NCBI GenBank assembly: GCA_022703505.1
Contig: JAKLDN010000009.1
Location: 124,001 to 188,000, forward strand
Reading direction: 5' to 3'
DNA length: 64,000 nt
Source of the DNA: Spirochaetota bacterium
Lineage (GTDB): Bacteria > Spirochaetota > Spirochaetia > Treponematales > UBA12059
Shown: positions 50,395 through 59,967 of the stretch, piece after piece
Layout of the letters: each line of letters begins with the position of its first letter
How positions within the stretch are numbered: position 1 is the first letter of the stretch
Position numbers and translations under genes: made by a program
The notes under the pieces: generated by a model
The model's database searches: none
Told to the model about the DNA's origin: nothing
Seen by the model: the letters and a program-made list of their open reading frames with translations, nothing else

Positions 50395-50508
50395 TCAGGA
50401 GCTCACCACGGAGGACACGGAGACCACGGAGGAGAAAGGAGAGATCTTGAATTCTCTTTCCCCTGTTCTTTCTCCGTGACCTCCGTGAGCTCCGTGGTTC
50501 ATTCCTGA
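50395..50508. repeat. Palindromic CACGGAG/CTCCGTG intergenic repeat
   Basis: CACGGAG words repeated three times (50396-50440) face CTCCGTG words (50466-50507), so that the whole element is an imperfect palindrome with CAGGA...TCCTG ends and a centre of about 25 nt. The same CTCCGTGAGCTCCGTGGT core occurs at 46156-46174. Confidence 0.75.
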
Positions 50509-50518
50509 AATTCATGTC

Positions 50519-50554
50519 TTGACTCTCTACCGTCCGGCGGAGATCTTGTACCCA
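50519..50554 (+). promoter_or_regulatory. M16 peptidase promoter, leaderless candidate
   Basis: TTGACT (50519-50524), exact 17-nt spacer, weak -10 GATCTT (50542-50547), ATG exactly 7 nt later. GGCGGAG is too far from the ATG to be a standard ribosome-binding site. Confidence 0.4.
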
Positions 50555-53499
50555 TGACCACCTACCACTCCGCCTTCGAGACCCTCTCCGAGTTTCCCGT
50601 GCCCGAATACCGCGCCTTCGGGATCCACCTGCGGCACCGCGCGACCGGCTGCGAGGTCTTCCACCTGCGGTCCGAGGACGAGGAGAACACCTTCGCGTTC
50701 TGCTTCCGCACCCCCAGTCTCGACGGCACCGGGGTGGCCCATATCGTGGAGCACTCCGTGCTCTGCGGCTCCGAGCGCTTTCCCGTCAAGGACGCCTTCA
50801 TCTCCCTGGCCCGGGGCAGTCTGGCCACCTTCCTGAACGCCCTGACCTATCCGGACAAGACCGTGTACCCCGCGGCGTCCACGGTGGAGGCGGACTACTT
50901 CAACCTGATGGACGTGTACGGGGACGCGGTCTTCCACCCCCGGATCACCCCGGACACATTCCTCCAGGAGGCCCACCACCTGGAGTACGGATCCGACGGA
51001 AAGCTGGACCGCAAGGGTGTGGTCTACAACGAGATGCGGGGCGACTATTCCAGCCCGGACAGCCTGATCGCGACCCGGACCTACGAAACCGTCTTTTCCC
51101 CGGGCCACCCCTACCACGCGGACTCCGGCGGAGACCCCGACCGGATCCCGAACCTCAGCTACGAGGCCTTCCGTTCCTTCTGGGAACGGAACTACCATCC
51201 CTCCAACTGCCGGATCTTCCTGCACGGTTCGATCCCGACGGAGCGCCAGCTGGCCTTCCTGGAGGAACGGTTCCTCTCCGGGTATTCCCGGAGGGAGCCG
51301 GACACGGAAATCCCCCTCCAGCCCCGGTTCTCCGGACCGGTCCGGGCATCCTTCCCCTTCCCCGCCGAGGAGGGCACCGAGGCCCGCACGACGACCCTGG
51401 TCACTTGGCTGACCGCAGCGCCCGAGGAGAGCGTGGACAACCTGACCCTCGAGGTCCTGGGGGAGGTACTCATGGGGTCCGACGGGGCCCCCTTGGCCCA
51501 CGCCCTCACGGAATCCGGGCTCGGGGAGGACCTGTCCCCCCACAGCGGCCTGGACACGGGCCTGCGCCAGGCCCTCTTTTCCGCGGGTCTCCGCGGCGTC
51601 GAGCGCGGCCGGGAATCCGAGATCGAGGACCTCGTCCTCCGGACCGTGGGCGACCTGGTACGGGACGGGATCCCCCGGGACCTCCTGGACGCGGCCTTCC
51701 ATTCCATCGAGTTCTCCTCCCGGGAGATCCGCCGTGGAGGGGGAACCTACGGACTCCGGCTCCTGTCCCGGTCCCTCCGGGGCTGGCTGCACGGCAAGAC
51801 CCCGGATCGGACCCTCTCCTTCGAGACTCCCCTGGCGGAACTCAGGCGACGCATGGAAGCCGATCCCCGGTATCTCGAGGAAAAGCTCCGGGAATGGATC
51901 CTGGACAATCCCCACCGCGCCACGGTCACGGTCTACCCCGACCCGGCCTTGGCGGAGGCCCGGCGCAGGGAACGACGGGCTTCCCTGGATGCCCTGGAGC
52001 GGGGCCTTTCCGAGGCGGAGAAATCGGACATCCGGAAGACCGCGGAAGCCCTTCGGGAATCCCAGGACGCGGAAGACGGGGCCGGCACCCGGGAAACGAT
52101 CCCTCTCCTCCGGCGCTCGGACATACCCCAGGAAATCGAGATCATCCCCCGGGAGTCCACCAAGATAGCCGGGGCGGCAGCCTCCCTCCATCCGGTCTTC
52201 ACCAACGGGATCGTCTACGCGGATTTCGCCGTTCCGCTCTCGGGTCTGCCGGAATCCCGGCTCTGCCTCCTTCCCCTCCTGGCCCGTTTCGTGTCCGGGG
52301 CGGGGCTTCGGGGCCGGTCCTATGCCGAGGTCTCCCGGGACCTGGCCCGGACGGCGGGCGGATTCCATGTCCTGCTACAGGCCGCCACCCCCGCGGGGAA
52401 TCCCGCCGACATCCCCTCCGTCTGGATGGTCTTCCGTCTCAAGGCCCTGGCGGGCAAGCTCCCCGCCGCCCTGGACCTGGTCCTGCCCCTCATGACGGAG
52501 CCGGATTTCTCGGACCTCAAGCGGCTTTCCGACCTCCTTTCGGAGCTGGCCAACGACATGACCTCCGCCATCATCCCCTCCGGGAGCTCCTTCGCCGCAG
52601 CCCGGGCAGCGGCCTCCTTCTCCCGGGCCCAGGGGATCGAGGAGCTCTGGCGGGGCTTGTCCCAGTTCCTTTTCCTCTCGGACCTCCGGGCGGATACGAA
52701 GACGGAAACCCTGGCCGGCCGGCTCTCCGACCTGCTCCGGTCCACGGTCGGCCGGGAAGCCCTGCGGGTCAACCTGACCGCGGATCCGGAAACCCTGGAA
52801 TCCGCCCGCTCCGCCCTGGAGTCGGCCCTTTCCCGCCTGCCCGTCCGGCCCGCCGGGGCGGCGGCCCCTCCCCTCGCGGAGGCCCCCGCCCCGTGGACGG
52901 CCCCGCCGGCCCGGTTCGAGGCCTGGTCCCTCCCCGCCCAGGTCGGGTTCAGCGCGGCCTGCCTCCGGGCCTCCCCGATCGGGACTCCGGGGTTCGCCCA
53001 CGAGCAGGCCCTGGGTCACCTCCTGTCCACGGGCTACCTCTGGGACGAGGTCCGCGTGAAGGGAGGGGCCTACGGAGCCTCCGCGTGGACCGACGGGTCG
53101 GAATCCACCTTCAGCTTCTCCTCCTACCGGGATCCCGCCCCGGCCGCCACCCGGGCCGCCTACCGCGGGGCCCTGGAATCCGTCGCCGGAGACGGCCTGG
53201 CCCGGGATGTCCTGGAACGGGCCGTCGTGGGGGCGGCGGGACGGGACCTCCGGCCCATGATGCCCGAGGAGAAGGGCTTCATCGACTTCAAGCGGGAACT
53301 CTTCGGGGTGACCGACGAGATGCGCCGACGGAAGCGTGCGGAGCTCCTGGCTCTGGACCGGGAGGATCTGCGGGCCGCCGCCGGCCGCATCCTTTCGGGT
53401 TGGGAGGACCGAACCGAGGTATTGATTTCCCACGAGGATGATATAGAATCGTTGAAACGGGAGAATCCGGCATTTTCCGTACGCCAACTCCAACTCTGA
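50554..53499 (+). CDS. M16C insulinase-family metallopeptidase (PreP-like)
   Basis: 981-residue zinc peptidase that degrades peptides in an enclosed chamber; bacterial and organellar PreP enzymes belong here. The inverted zinc motif HIVEHSVLCGSE (HXXEH) lies near residue 67-71, with the distal Glu in GVVYNEMRGDY. Four M16 domains are expected, and the second half lacks the zinc motif, as is normal. VRVKGGAYGASAW and GGxYGxSxx-type motifs near residue 850 form the substrate Arg/Tyr site. No signal peptide is visible. It starts the operon with a 64-aa protein, bpt and a diguanylate cyclase. Confidence 0.92.
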   Translation: MTTYHSAFETLSEFPVPEYRAFGIHLRHRATGCEVFHLRSEDEENTFAFCFRTPSLDGTGVAHIVEHSVLCGSERFPVKDAFISLARGSLATFLNALTYPDKTVYPAASTVEADYFNLMDVYGDAVFHPRITPDTFLQEAHHLEYGSDGKLDRKGVVYNEMRGDYSSPDSLIATRTYETVFSPGHPYHADSGGDPDRIPNLSYEAFRSFWERNYHPSNCRIFLHGSIPTERQLAFLEERFLSGYSRREPDTEIPLQPRFSGPVRASFPFPAEEGTEARTTTLVTWLTAAPEESVDNLTLEVLGEVLMGSDGAPLAHALTESGLGEDLSPHSGLDTGLRQALFSAGLRGVERGRESEIEDLVLRTVGDLVRDGIPRDLLDAAFHSIEFSSREIRRGGGTYGLRLLSRSLRGWLHGKTPDRTLSFETPLAELRRRMEADPRYLEEKLREWILDNPHRATVTVYPDPALAEARRRERRASLDALERGLSEAEKSDIRKTAEALRESQDAEDGAGTRETIPLLRRSDIPQEIEIIPRESTKIAGAAASLHPVFTNGIVYADFAVPLSGLPESRLCLLPLLARFVSGAGLRGRSYAEVSRDLARTAGGFHVLLQAATPAGNPADIPSVWMVFRLKALAGKLPAALDLVLPLMTEPDFSDLKRLSDLLSELANDMTSAIIPSGSSFAAARAAASFSRAQGIEELWRGLSQFLFLSDLRADTKTETLAGRLSDLLRSTVGREALRVNLTADPETLESARSALESALSRLPVRPAGAAAPPLAEAPAPWTAPPARFEAWSLPAQVGFSAACLRASPIGTPGFAHEQALGHLLSTGYLWDEVRVKGGAYGASAWTDGSESTFSFSSYRDPAPAATRAAYRGALESVAGDGLARDVLERAVVGAAGRDLRPMMPEEKGFIDFKRELFGVTDEMRRRKRAELLALDREDLRAAAGRILSGWEDRTEVLISHEDDIESLKRENPAFSVRQLQL

Positions 53500-53512
53500 G
53501 GAGATGCGCGAA

Positions 53513-53707
53513 ATGCGCGACGAAGGTTTCAACGTGCTCAAGTCCCTGGCCAGCGAGCTCCAGGGGGCTCCGTTTCCCAAGACGGTGACGAAGGAGCTCT
53601 ATACCATCTGGTACGAGCACGCCCAGCGCATCGCCCAGGACGCTTTGGAGTACCTCGCGGAGAACGCCCCCGATTACGGACCGGAAACCCAGGACCTGGA
53701 CATCTAA
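53513..53707 (+). CDS. Small conserved-looking protein, 64 aa
   Basis: Begins MRDEGFNVLKSLASELQG and ends QDLDI; helical with an acidic C-terminus. GAGGAG lies 9 nt before the ATG at 53513, whereas it directly abuts an ATG at 53504 (three residues longer), so 53513 is preferred. It follows the M16 stop by 13 nt and is 7 nt before bpt. I recognise no family, and the function is unknown. Confidence 0.6.
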   Translation: MRDEGFNVLKSLASELQGAPFPKTVTKELYTIWYEHAQRIAQDALEYLAENAPDYGPETQDLDI

Positions 53708-53714
53708 GGTGACC

Positions 53715-54464
53715 ATGTCCATTCCCCTCCGGGAACTTACCTACGGGCCCTGTCCCTACCTGGCCCAGGCTCCATCCTGGAAGGTGGCCGAGTTCTCCGT
53801 CCGGGAACTTCCGCCGGCGGTGTATGAGAACCTCCTGGTCCGGGGTTTCCGGCGCTCGGGCACGTCCTTCTATCGGACGATCTGCGAGGGCTGCGATCGC
53901 TGCATCCCCATCCGGATCGACGTCGAGCGGTTCACGCCCACAAAGTCCCAGCGCAGGGTGGCACGGCTGAACTCCCGGACCGGATTCGCCTTCGACGGCG
54001 CGGGCGGCGGCTTCCGGGAAGACCGGTTCCGGCTGTACGAGGCGTACTGCCGGGACCGCCACGGCAAGACCCATGCGGCCGAGGACTCCGCCCTGTCCTA
54101 TTTCGCCTTCCTGGTCGACTCGCCCCTGGGATCCGTGGCCGTGACGGAGTACTCGACGCCCGACGGGGAAGGCCGGAGCCTGGCGGGGAACGGATACCTG
54201 GACGTGCTTCCCGACGGGCTTTCCTCCGTCTATTTCGCCTGGGACGCCCGGGTACACCGGCTATCGCTGGGCATTTATTCCGTCCTCCGGGAGATCGAGC
54301 TCTGTCGGAACCTCGGCAAGCGCTGGTACTACCTGGGTTTCTGGGTGCCCGGTTCCCGTGTGATGGACTACAAGGCCAACTTCGAGCCCGCCGAGATCGC
54401 CCGGGAGGGCGCATGGATCCCCCTGGAGCGGACTCTCCGGGACATCCTCCGGGGGGCCGCGTGA
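53715..54464 (+). CDS. bpt: Aspartate/glutamate leucyltransferase
   Basis: Moves Leu from leucyl-tRNA to proteins with N-terminal Asp or Glu, marking them for Clp degradation (N-end rule). 249 residues. The N-terminal part holds a Cys motif CPYLAQAPSWKVAEF and CEGCDRCIPIRI (Cys pairs as in the family), then GKTHAAEDSALSYFAF and a GNAT-like C-terminal part YFAWDARVHRLSLGIYSVLREIE, YYLGFWVPGSRVMDYKANFEP. The ATG at 53715 has AAGGT upstream. Its stop overlaps the GTG start of the cyclase gene. Confidence 0.88.
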   Translation: MSIPLRELTYGPCPYLAQAPSWKVAEFSVRELPPAVYENLLVRGFRRSGTSFYRTICEGCDRCIPIRIDVERFTPTKSQRRVARLNSRTGFAFDGAGGGFREDRFRLYEAYCRDRHGKTHAAEDSALSYFAFLVDSPLGSVAVTEYSTPDGEGRSLAGNGYLDVLPDGLSSVYFAWDARVHRLSLGIYSVLREIELCRNLGKRWYYLGFWVPGSRVMDYKANFEPAEIAREGAWIPLERTLRDILRGAA

Positions 54465-56674
54465 AGTCGGGAAAGGGACCGACCGCCGAGACGGATCGGC
54501 GGATACCGGAATCGGACCGCGCCCGGATCGACGGCCTCAACGAGTCGGCCTGGAACGGTATGTTCGAGAACTTCGACGCCGCCCTGGTCCAGGCCCGGGA
54601 GGCCCTCGGGGAGTCGGATAAGATCGGCTACCCGGAGGGCATGGCCTACGCCCAGCTGAACATCGGATGGTGCCACTCCTACCTGGGCGGCAACGAGGAA
54701 GCCCGGGCCGCCTTCGAGCGCGCCCTGGAGCTGTACCGCAGCCTCGACGACCCCGCGGGCCGCTCAAAGGCCTTGAACGGCTTGGGTGTGCTGTACCACA
54801 ACATGTCCCGGTACGAGCGCGCCTTGGACTACTACACCCAGAGCCTGGACGAGGCCCGTCGGCACGGGTTCCGCGACCGAGAGGCCACGACCCTGAACAA
54901 CATCGGGGAGGTCTGCGCCGACCTGGGCAACTACAAGGAAGCCCTGGACTACTTCCTGAAGGCCTACGACATCGTGCCCGAGGAGAAGGGCTCCGAGCTC
55001 AAGGCCGGCATCCTGCTCAACATCGGGAAGTCCTTCACCCGGTTGGAGAATTACGACCTGGCGGAGGAGTTCGTCCGCAAGGCCCTGGCCCTGGCGGAAC
55101 CCGAGAGCGAACGGGTGATCATCGCCTCCGCCTGGGACGTGCTGGGTAGGATCTCCCGGGGCCTGGGCAATCCCTCGGCGGCGGAGGAGCGGTTCCGCAA
55201 GGCCATCGCCCTGGCGGAGGGGTCCAAAAGCCGGAGGGAGATCATCGAGGCCCTCCTGGATCTCGGCTCCCTCCTCGTCGACCGGGGAAGCCTCGAGGAG
55301 GCCCAGGAGGTCCTGGAGCGGGCGGCCCGGACCAGCGAGGAGATCCACGCCAAGGCCCTGTACTACGCCGCCTACGAGCGTCTCGCGGAAACCCACGAGC
55401 GGAAGGGAGACCACCGGACCGCTCTGGACTACTTCCGCCGGTTCGTCCGGTACGAACGGGAAATCCTGAACGAGGACACAACCCGGAAGATCAAGGACGT
55501 CCAGATCCAGTACGAGGTGGAACGGACCCAGCGGGAGGCCGAGATCTATCGGCTCCGCAACATAGAGCTGAAGGAGAAGACGGAAAGCCTGGAGGAGATG
55601 AACCGGCAGATCCTGACGATCTCCGAGATCGGCCAGCGGATCACCTCCAGTCTGGACATGGAAACCGTGGTATCCACCCTCTACGAAAGCCTCCGCGCGC
55701 TCCTGGTGACGGACCTCTTCGGCATCGCCCTGTACGACAAGCCTTCGGAGTGCCTCCGCTACGTGGCCTACATCCAGGACGGCCGGCGGATTCCACGGGA
55801 CCCCGTCCCCCTGGATCCCAAGCGGAGCTTCGCGGCCTGGTGCATCCGGCACGACCAGCCCGTCTTCATCCGGGACCTGAACGCGGAATACCGGAAGTAT
55901 CTGCAGGGGGAGCCGATGTTCTTCCTGGGCAAGCCGGGACTTTCCTTCCTCTACCTCCCCCTTTCGATCGAAAAGAAGGTCATCGGGGTGCTGACGGTCC
56001 AGAGCTATTCCAAGGAATCCTACACGGACCAGCATCTGCGGTTCCTGACGGCCTTGGCGCCCTTCGCCGCCATCGCGGTGGAGAACGCCCTCATCCATGT
56101 CCGGGTGGAGGAACTGAACCGTGAACTCCAGGGGGAAAAGGAGCAGCTGGAACGGGCCACCCACCAAATCAGCTACCTGGCCAACCACGACAGCCTCACG
56201 GGGCTGCCGAACCGCCGGCTCCTCTTCGAACTGTTGCGGAAGAGCTTTGACCTGGCCCGGCGGTCAGGCTCCAAGGTGGGGATCATCTACGTGGACCTGG
56301 ACGACTTCAAGCCCATCAACGACAAGTTCGGACACTTGGCGGGCGACCGGGCCCTGGTGGAGATTTCCGAGCGCCTGCAGTCCGTGCTGCGGGCCTCGGA
56401 CACCGTGGCCCGGGTGGGCGGGGACGAGTTCGTGGCTGTCCTGAACCATGTCCGCGGCAAGGGGGACGTGGAGTCCGCCGCCCGGAAGGTCCTGGAGGTC
56501 TGCGACGCGCCCCTGGAATTCCTGGGGGAATCCTGCAGGATCGGGGCGTCCATGGGCATCGCCATGTTCCCGGACGACGGGGACTCCCTGGAGGCCCTGG
56601 TCCACTGCGCGGACTCCGCCATGTACACGATAAAGCACTCTTCCAAAAAGGGTTACGCGTTCTATTCGCGGTAG
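54461..56674 (+). CDS. Diguanylate cyclase with TPR and GAF sensor domains
   Basis: Makes cyclic di-GMP. 737 residues: TPR repeats (about 25-330; for example AYAQLNIGWCHSYLGGNEEARAAF), a coiled coil, a GAF domain (about 390-545; ISEIGQRITSSLDMETVVSTLYE) and a C-terminal GGDEF domain with ARVGGDEFVAVL near residue 652. The RASD sequence five residues before GGDEF is a product-inhibition I-site. The GTG start overlaps the bpt stop (GTGA). Combined TPR and GAF inputs suggest control by protein contact or a small ligand; the output c-di-GMP typically affects motility and surface growth. Confidence 0.93.
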   Translation: MKSGKGPTAETDRRIPESDRARIDGLNESAWNGMFENFDAALVQAREALGESDKIGYPEGMAYAQLNIGWCHSYLGGNEEARAAFERALELYRSLDDPAGRSKALNGLGVLYHNMSRYERALDYYTQSLDEARRHGFRDREATTLNNIGEVCADLGNYKEALDYFLKAYDIVPEEKGSELKAGILLNIGKSFTRLENYDLAEEFVRKALALAEPESERVIIASAWDVLGRISRGLGNPSAAEERFRKAIALAEGSKSRREIIEALLDLGSLLVDRGSLEEAQEVLERAARTSEEIHAKALYYAAYERLAETHERKGDHRTALDYFRRFVRYEREILNEDTTRKIKDVQIQYEVERTQREAEIYRLRNIELKEKTESLEEMNRQILTISEIGQRITSSLDMETVVSTLYESLRALLVTDLFGIALYDKPSECLRYVAYIQDGRRIPRDPVPLDPKRSFAAWCIRHDQPVFIRDLNAEYRKYLQGEPMFFLGKPGLSFLYLPLSIEKKVIGVLTVQSYSKESYTDQHLRFLTALAPFAAIAVENALIHVRVEELNRELQGEKEQLERATHQISYLANHDSLTGLPNRRLLFELLRKSFDLARRSGSKVGIIYVDLDDFKPINDKFGHLAGDRALVEISERLQSVLRASDTVARVGGDEFVAVLNHVRGKGDVESAARKVLEVCDAPLEFLGESCRIGASMGIAMFPDDGDSLEALVHCADSAMYTIKHSSKKGYAFYSR

Positions 56675-56836
56675 GGACGGAGCCCCGGATCGCCGCGTAT
56701 TGACGAGGCCCGGGGGACGTGGTATTTTGCTTCGGCCCCGCTGCGGCCTCCATCTCCGGGATGGATCTCCCATACCCTTCCTCCGTTTCAAGGCGCCGCG
56801 GGAAACGATCCACGATCACATCTAGGGAAGGAAGCC

Positions 56837-58372
56837 ATGTCGTCTCCCAAGCAGAAAGAACCGACCGCCGCGGAAGGCCGCAAACCGGCCAAGGAAAAAC
56901 CCGCCTCGAACCGCAACACCTTCGTCTACATCGGAACCATCGTCATCCTGGTGATCGTGGTGGTCGCCTTCGTGTTCGTGCCGTCCTTCGGCGGCCCCTC
57001 CGCGGACGGCAGGCTGCCGGATTTCGGCAGTTACGCGGGCACCCCCATCCGGTACGAACAGGGCGGGTACATGGCCGGCCGGGTCCAAGCCATCAACGAC
57101 CAGCTCAAGTCCTACGGCTACGACCAGGCGGGCAACCAGTTCTTCGCCTTCCAGGTCTGGAAGGGAGCGTTCGACCAGACCGTGATCCATACGGCCCTCC
57201 TGCATGAAGCCCGGAAGGCGGGGATCACCGTCTCCGAGGACCGCCTGAACGAAGCCGTCCTGGAAGCCCCCGAGTTCCTGGATAACGGCAAGTTCTCCCT
57301 GGAACGGTATCGCGAGGCCTCGGAATCCAGGAAGCTGGCCATCCGCACCTCCCTGCAGGAGTCCCTGCTCAAGAACCATGTCCTGGAGGACGCCCTGTCC
57401 CTGCGGCCCAGTTCCCGGGAGATCGACTTCATCCAGGCCATGGCCCGGGAGGAACGGGTCGTCGAGTACGTGCTCCTGCCCTTCTCCGACTTCCCGGATG
57501 AGCGGAAGGCCGCCTTCGGTCGGGAGAATCCCTCCAAGTTCCGCAAGATCAATCTCTCCCGGATCACCCTGAACGACGAGAAGACGGCCGGCTCCGTCCT
57601 GGCCAAGGTCAAGGCGGGGACCCAGACCTTCGAGGAGGCCGCCAAGGCCGATTCCAAGGACGCGTGGGCCGAGCAGGGCGGGGCTTCGGGCCCGCGTTGG
57701 GGGTATGAGCTGGAATCCGAGTTGGCCGCGGCCCAGGACGCCCAGACCCTCCTTTCCTTGAAAGCCGGGGAGATCTCCCCGGCGATCAAGACCGCCTCGG
57801 GATCCTGGGCCTTCTTCCGGGCCGAAAGCCCGGCCTCGGAACCCGACTTCGACTCCCCGGATACCTTGAAGGCCGTTTGGGACTACATGAACAAGTGGGA
57901 ACGCGGCCGGATCGAGGACGCGGCGGTCCTGCGGGGCAAAGACCTCGCCGTGGACGCCGCGGCCCGGGGCTTCGTCTCCGCCGCCGGTTCGTACGGCCTG
58001 ACCGTCCGGGAATCGACGCCCTTCCCCCTCGCGTACGGGGACGCCTTCTCCAGCGGCTCCACGAGCCTGTTCCGGAAGATCGCCGGCGAGGGGCTGGAGG
58101 GAGCCTCGACCAACGAGAAGTTCCTGACCGCGGCCTTCTCCCTGCCCGCCGGGGCCGTGTCGGAGCCCCTTCTCTTGCAGAACGCCGCCGTGGTGCTCCG
58201 GGTCAAGGAGATCCGGCCGGCGGAGGACACGGGAGTACAGCTGATCGAGTTCTACTACCCCTACCTCTTCGCCCAGGCCCGGGAGATGGAGCTCTACGAC
58301 AGGTTCCTGGCCAGTCCGGAACTGAAGGACAACTTCTCGACCGCCTTCTTCCAGATCTTCCGGACGGAGTGA
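56837..58372 (+). CDS. Membrane-anchored SurA/PpiD-like foldase
   Basis: 511 residues. A Lys-rich cytoplasmic N-terminus is followed by one membrane helix (FVYIGTIVILVIVVVAFVFV, about 29-48) and a long extracytoplasmic region. The SurA_N/PpiD-like chaperone domain (WKGAFDQTVIHTALLHEARKAGITVSEDRLNEAV) precedes a parvulin-like middle (FEEAAKADSKDAWAEQGGASGPRWG) and a C-terminal part with FYYPYLFAQARE. The parvulin domain looks degenerate, so it may be mainly a chaperone for secreted or outer-membrane proteins. AGGGAAGG precedes the ATG, and its stop overlaps the next start (TGATG). Confidence 0.75.
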   Translation: MSSPKQKEPTAAEGRKPAKEKPASNRNTFVYIGTIVILVIVVVAFVFVPSFGGPSADGRLPDFGSYAGTPIRYEQGGYMAGRVQAINDQLKSYGYDQAGNQFFAFQVWKGAFDQTVIHTALLHEARKAGITVSEDRLNEAVLEAPEFLDNGKFSLERYREASESRKLAIRTSLQESLLKNHVLEDALSLRPSSREIDFIQAMAREERVVEYVLLPFSDFPDERKAAFGRENPSKFRKINLSRITLNDEKTAGSVLAKVKAGTQTFEEAAKADSKDAWAEQGGASGPRWGYELESELAAAQDAQTLLSLKAGEISPAIKTASGSWAFFRAESPASEPDFDSPDTLKAVWDYMNKWERGRIEDAAVLRGKDLAVDAAARGFVSAAGSYGLTVRESTPFPLAYGDAFSSGSTSLFRKIAGEGLEGASTNEKFLTAAFSLPAGAVSEPLLLQNAAVVLRVKEIRPAEDTGVQLIEFYYPYLFAQAREMELYDRFLASPELKDNFSTAFFQIFRTE

Positions 58373-59967
58373 TGCCCGAGGAATCGCCTCCCCGCGTCGC
58401 GGAAGCGGCCCGGGGAGGCTTTTCCGTGGAATACCGGGGGCGCTGCCTGTATTCCCGCGTGGCGCCCCGGGAAGGCCCCGAACGGATCGTCCGGGACCTG
58501 GAACCTCTCCCCGAAACCCTCTACGTCGTCCCCTCCCCCCTTCTCGGCTACGGCCTTCCCTCCCTGCTGGACAAGATACCCGAGTCGAGCGCAGTCCTGG
58601 CCTTGGAGGCGGATCCGGTCCTGGCAGCCTTCTCCCGTTCGAGACTTCCCCCCGAGGTGACGGGGCACCCGAGATTCCGGTTCCTCGCCTGCCCGTTCCC
58701 GGCCGACGGATCCCTCGGTTTCCCGGGCGGTTTCCGGAGGGCTTCGGAGGTCCGGTTGTCTGCGGGCCGGGCCCTGCATCCGGAGGCGTATGACGCAGCG
58801 CTCCGGACGGTGGACGCGGAACTGAACCGATACTGGCGGAACCGGATGACCCTGGTGCGGATGGGACGACTCTGGATCCGGAACATCTTTCGCAACCTGG
58901 CCCGCCTTCCGGCCGCCGGGCTGCGGGAACCCGCCGACTGGACGGGTCCCGTGGCGGTCTGCGGCGCGGGGCCGAGCCTGGACGGGGCCTGCGACTGGCT
59001 GCGGTCCGAGAGGGGTCGGCTCCGTATCTTGGCCTGCGACACCGCCCTGGGACCCCTGGTACTGAGGGGGATCCGGCCCGACGCGGTCGTCTGCCTGGAG
59101 GGCCAGATCCACAACCTGAAGGACTTTCTCCCCGCCGGAAAGATGGAGATCCCGGTGTTCGTGGATCTTTCCTCCCATCCCTCCGTCTTCCACGCGGTCC
59201 CGGGCCCCAAGATCCTGACCCTTACCCGGTTCGAGGACCTGGGACTTCTCGACCGCTTGGAACGCCTTCCCCTCCCCGCACTCCCGGTTCCGCCCCTGGG
59301 GTCCGTGGGTGTGCTGGCCGTACACCTGGCCCGGCGTCTGACGGACGGCCCCGTCTTCCTGACCGGCCTGGATTTTTCCTTTCCCGCGGGGACCACCCAC
59401 GCCAAGGGGGCCCCAGCCCCCCGGGCCGACCTCCTCCGGGAAGACCGGTTCCACAAGGCCCGGGGCCAATGGAGCGCCTCCTGGCCGACGGGGGGATCCC
59501 GCGCCGCCGGGGGAGCCGGAATTATCATGGAAACCTACGCGGCGCTCCTGGCCGAGGAAGTCCGGGGGGATTCGAGAGTCTTCGACATCCGGGACTCCGG
59601 CCTGCCCCTCGGCCTGGATCGGATACCCTTGAAGGAAGCTTCCGCCCTCCTGGACGACCCTCGGATCGGCGCGGCGGCTTCCGGTCCGCTCCCCCTGGGC
59701 CGATCCGTTCCCCGGGAGGATCTGCGGTCCGCCGCGGAATCCTTCCTGGAAGTAGAGGCGGACAGGCTGGAAGGTCTGCTGTCCGCCCTGGGCGGTCGCG
59801 GTGACCTCGCGGCCCGGGTATCGGAATTCGACTGGATCCATTCCTGGTTTCCCGACGGGGAACGAGTACGAGAGCTGGGCCCGGACGTCCGCAACCGCCT
59901 GCTGGCGGAAGCTTTGGATTGGAAACGCAGGATCCGGGAAGCCCGGACCGGACTGGAGGGATCATGA
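58372..59967 (+). CDS. MptE/Maf-like (DUF115) protein
   Basis: 531 residues. The central domain VAVCGAGPSLDGACDWLRSERGR with GIRPDAVVCLEG and VFLTGLDFSFPAGTTHAKG matches the 6-hydroxymethylpterin diphosphokinase MptE-like / DUF115 fold, shared with flagellar 'motility accessory factor' proteins that glycosylate flagellin or move activated sugars. In a spirochaete, flagellin or surface glycosylation is the likely role (inference). No membrane helix. It is coupled to the foldase (TGATG) and to the next gene (ATGA). Confidence 0.7.
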   Translation: MPEESPPRVAEAARGGFSVEYRGRCLYSRVAPREGPERIVRDLEPLPETLYVVPSPLLGYGLPSLLDKIPESSAVLALEADPVLAAFSRSRLPPEVTGHPRFRFLACPFPADGSLGFPGGFRRASEVRLSAGRALHPEAYDAALRTVDAELNRYWRNRMTLVRMGRLWIRNIFRNLARLPAAGLREPADWTGPVAVCGAGPSLDGACDWLRSERGRLRILACDTALGPLVLRGIRPDAVVCLEGQIHNLKDFLPAGKMEIPVFVDLSSHPSVFHAVPGPKILTLTRFEDLGLLDRLERLPLPALPVPPLGSVGVLAVHLARRLTDGPVFLTGLDFSFPAGTTHAKGAPAPRADLLREDRFHKARGQWSASWPTGGSRAAGGAGIIMETYAALLAEEVRGDSRVFDIRDSGLPLGLDRIPLKEASALLDDPRIGAAASGPLPLGRSVPREDLRSAAESFLEVEADRLEGLLSALGGRGDLAARVSEFDWIHSWFPDGERVRELGPDVRNRLLAEALDWKRRIREARTGLEGS

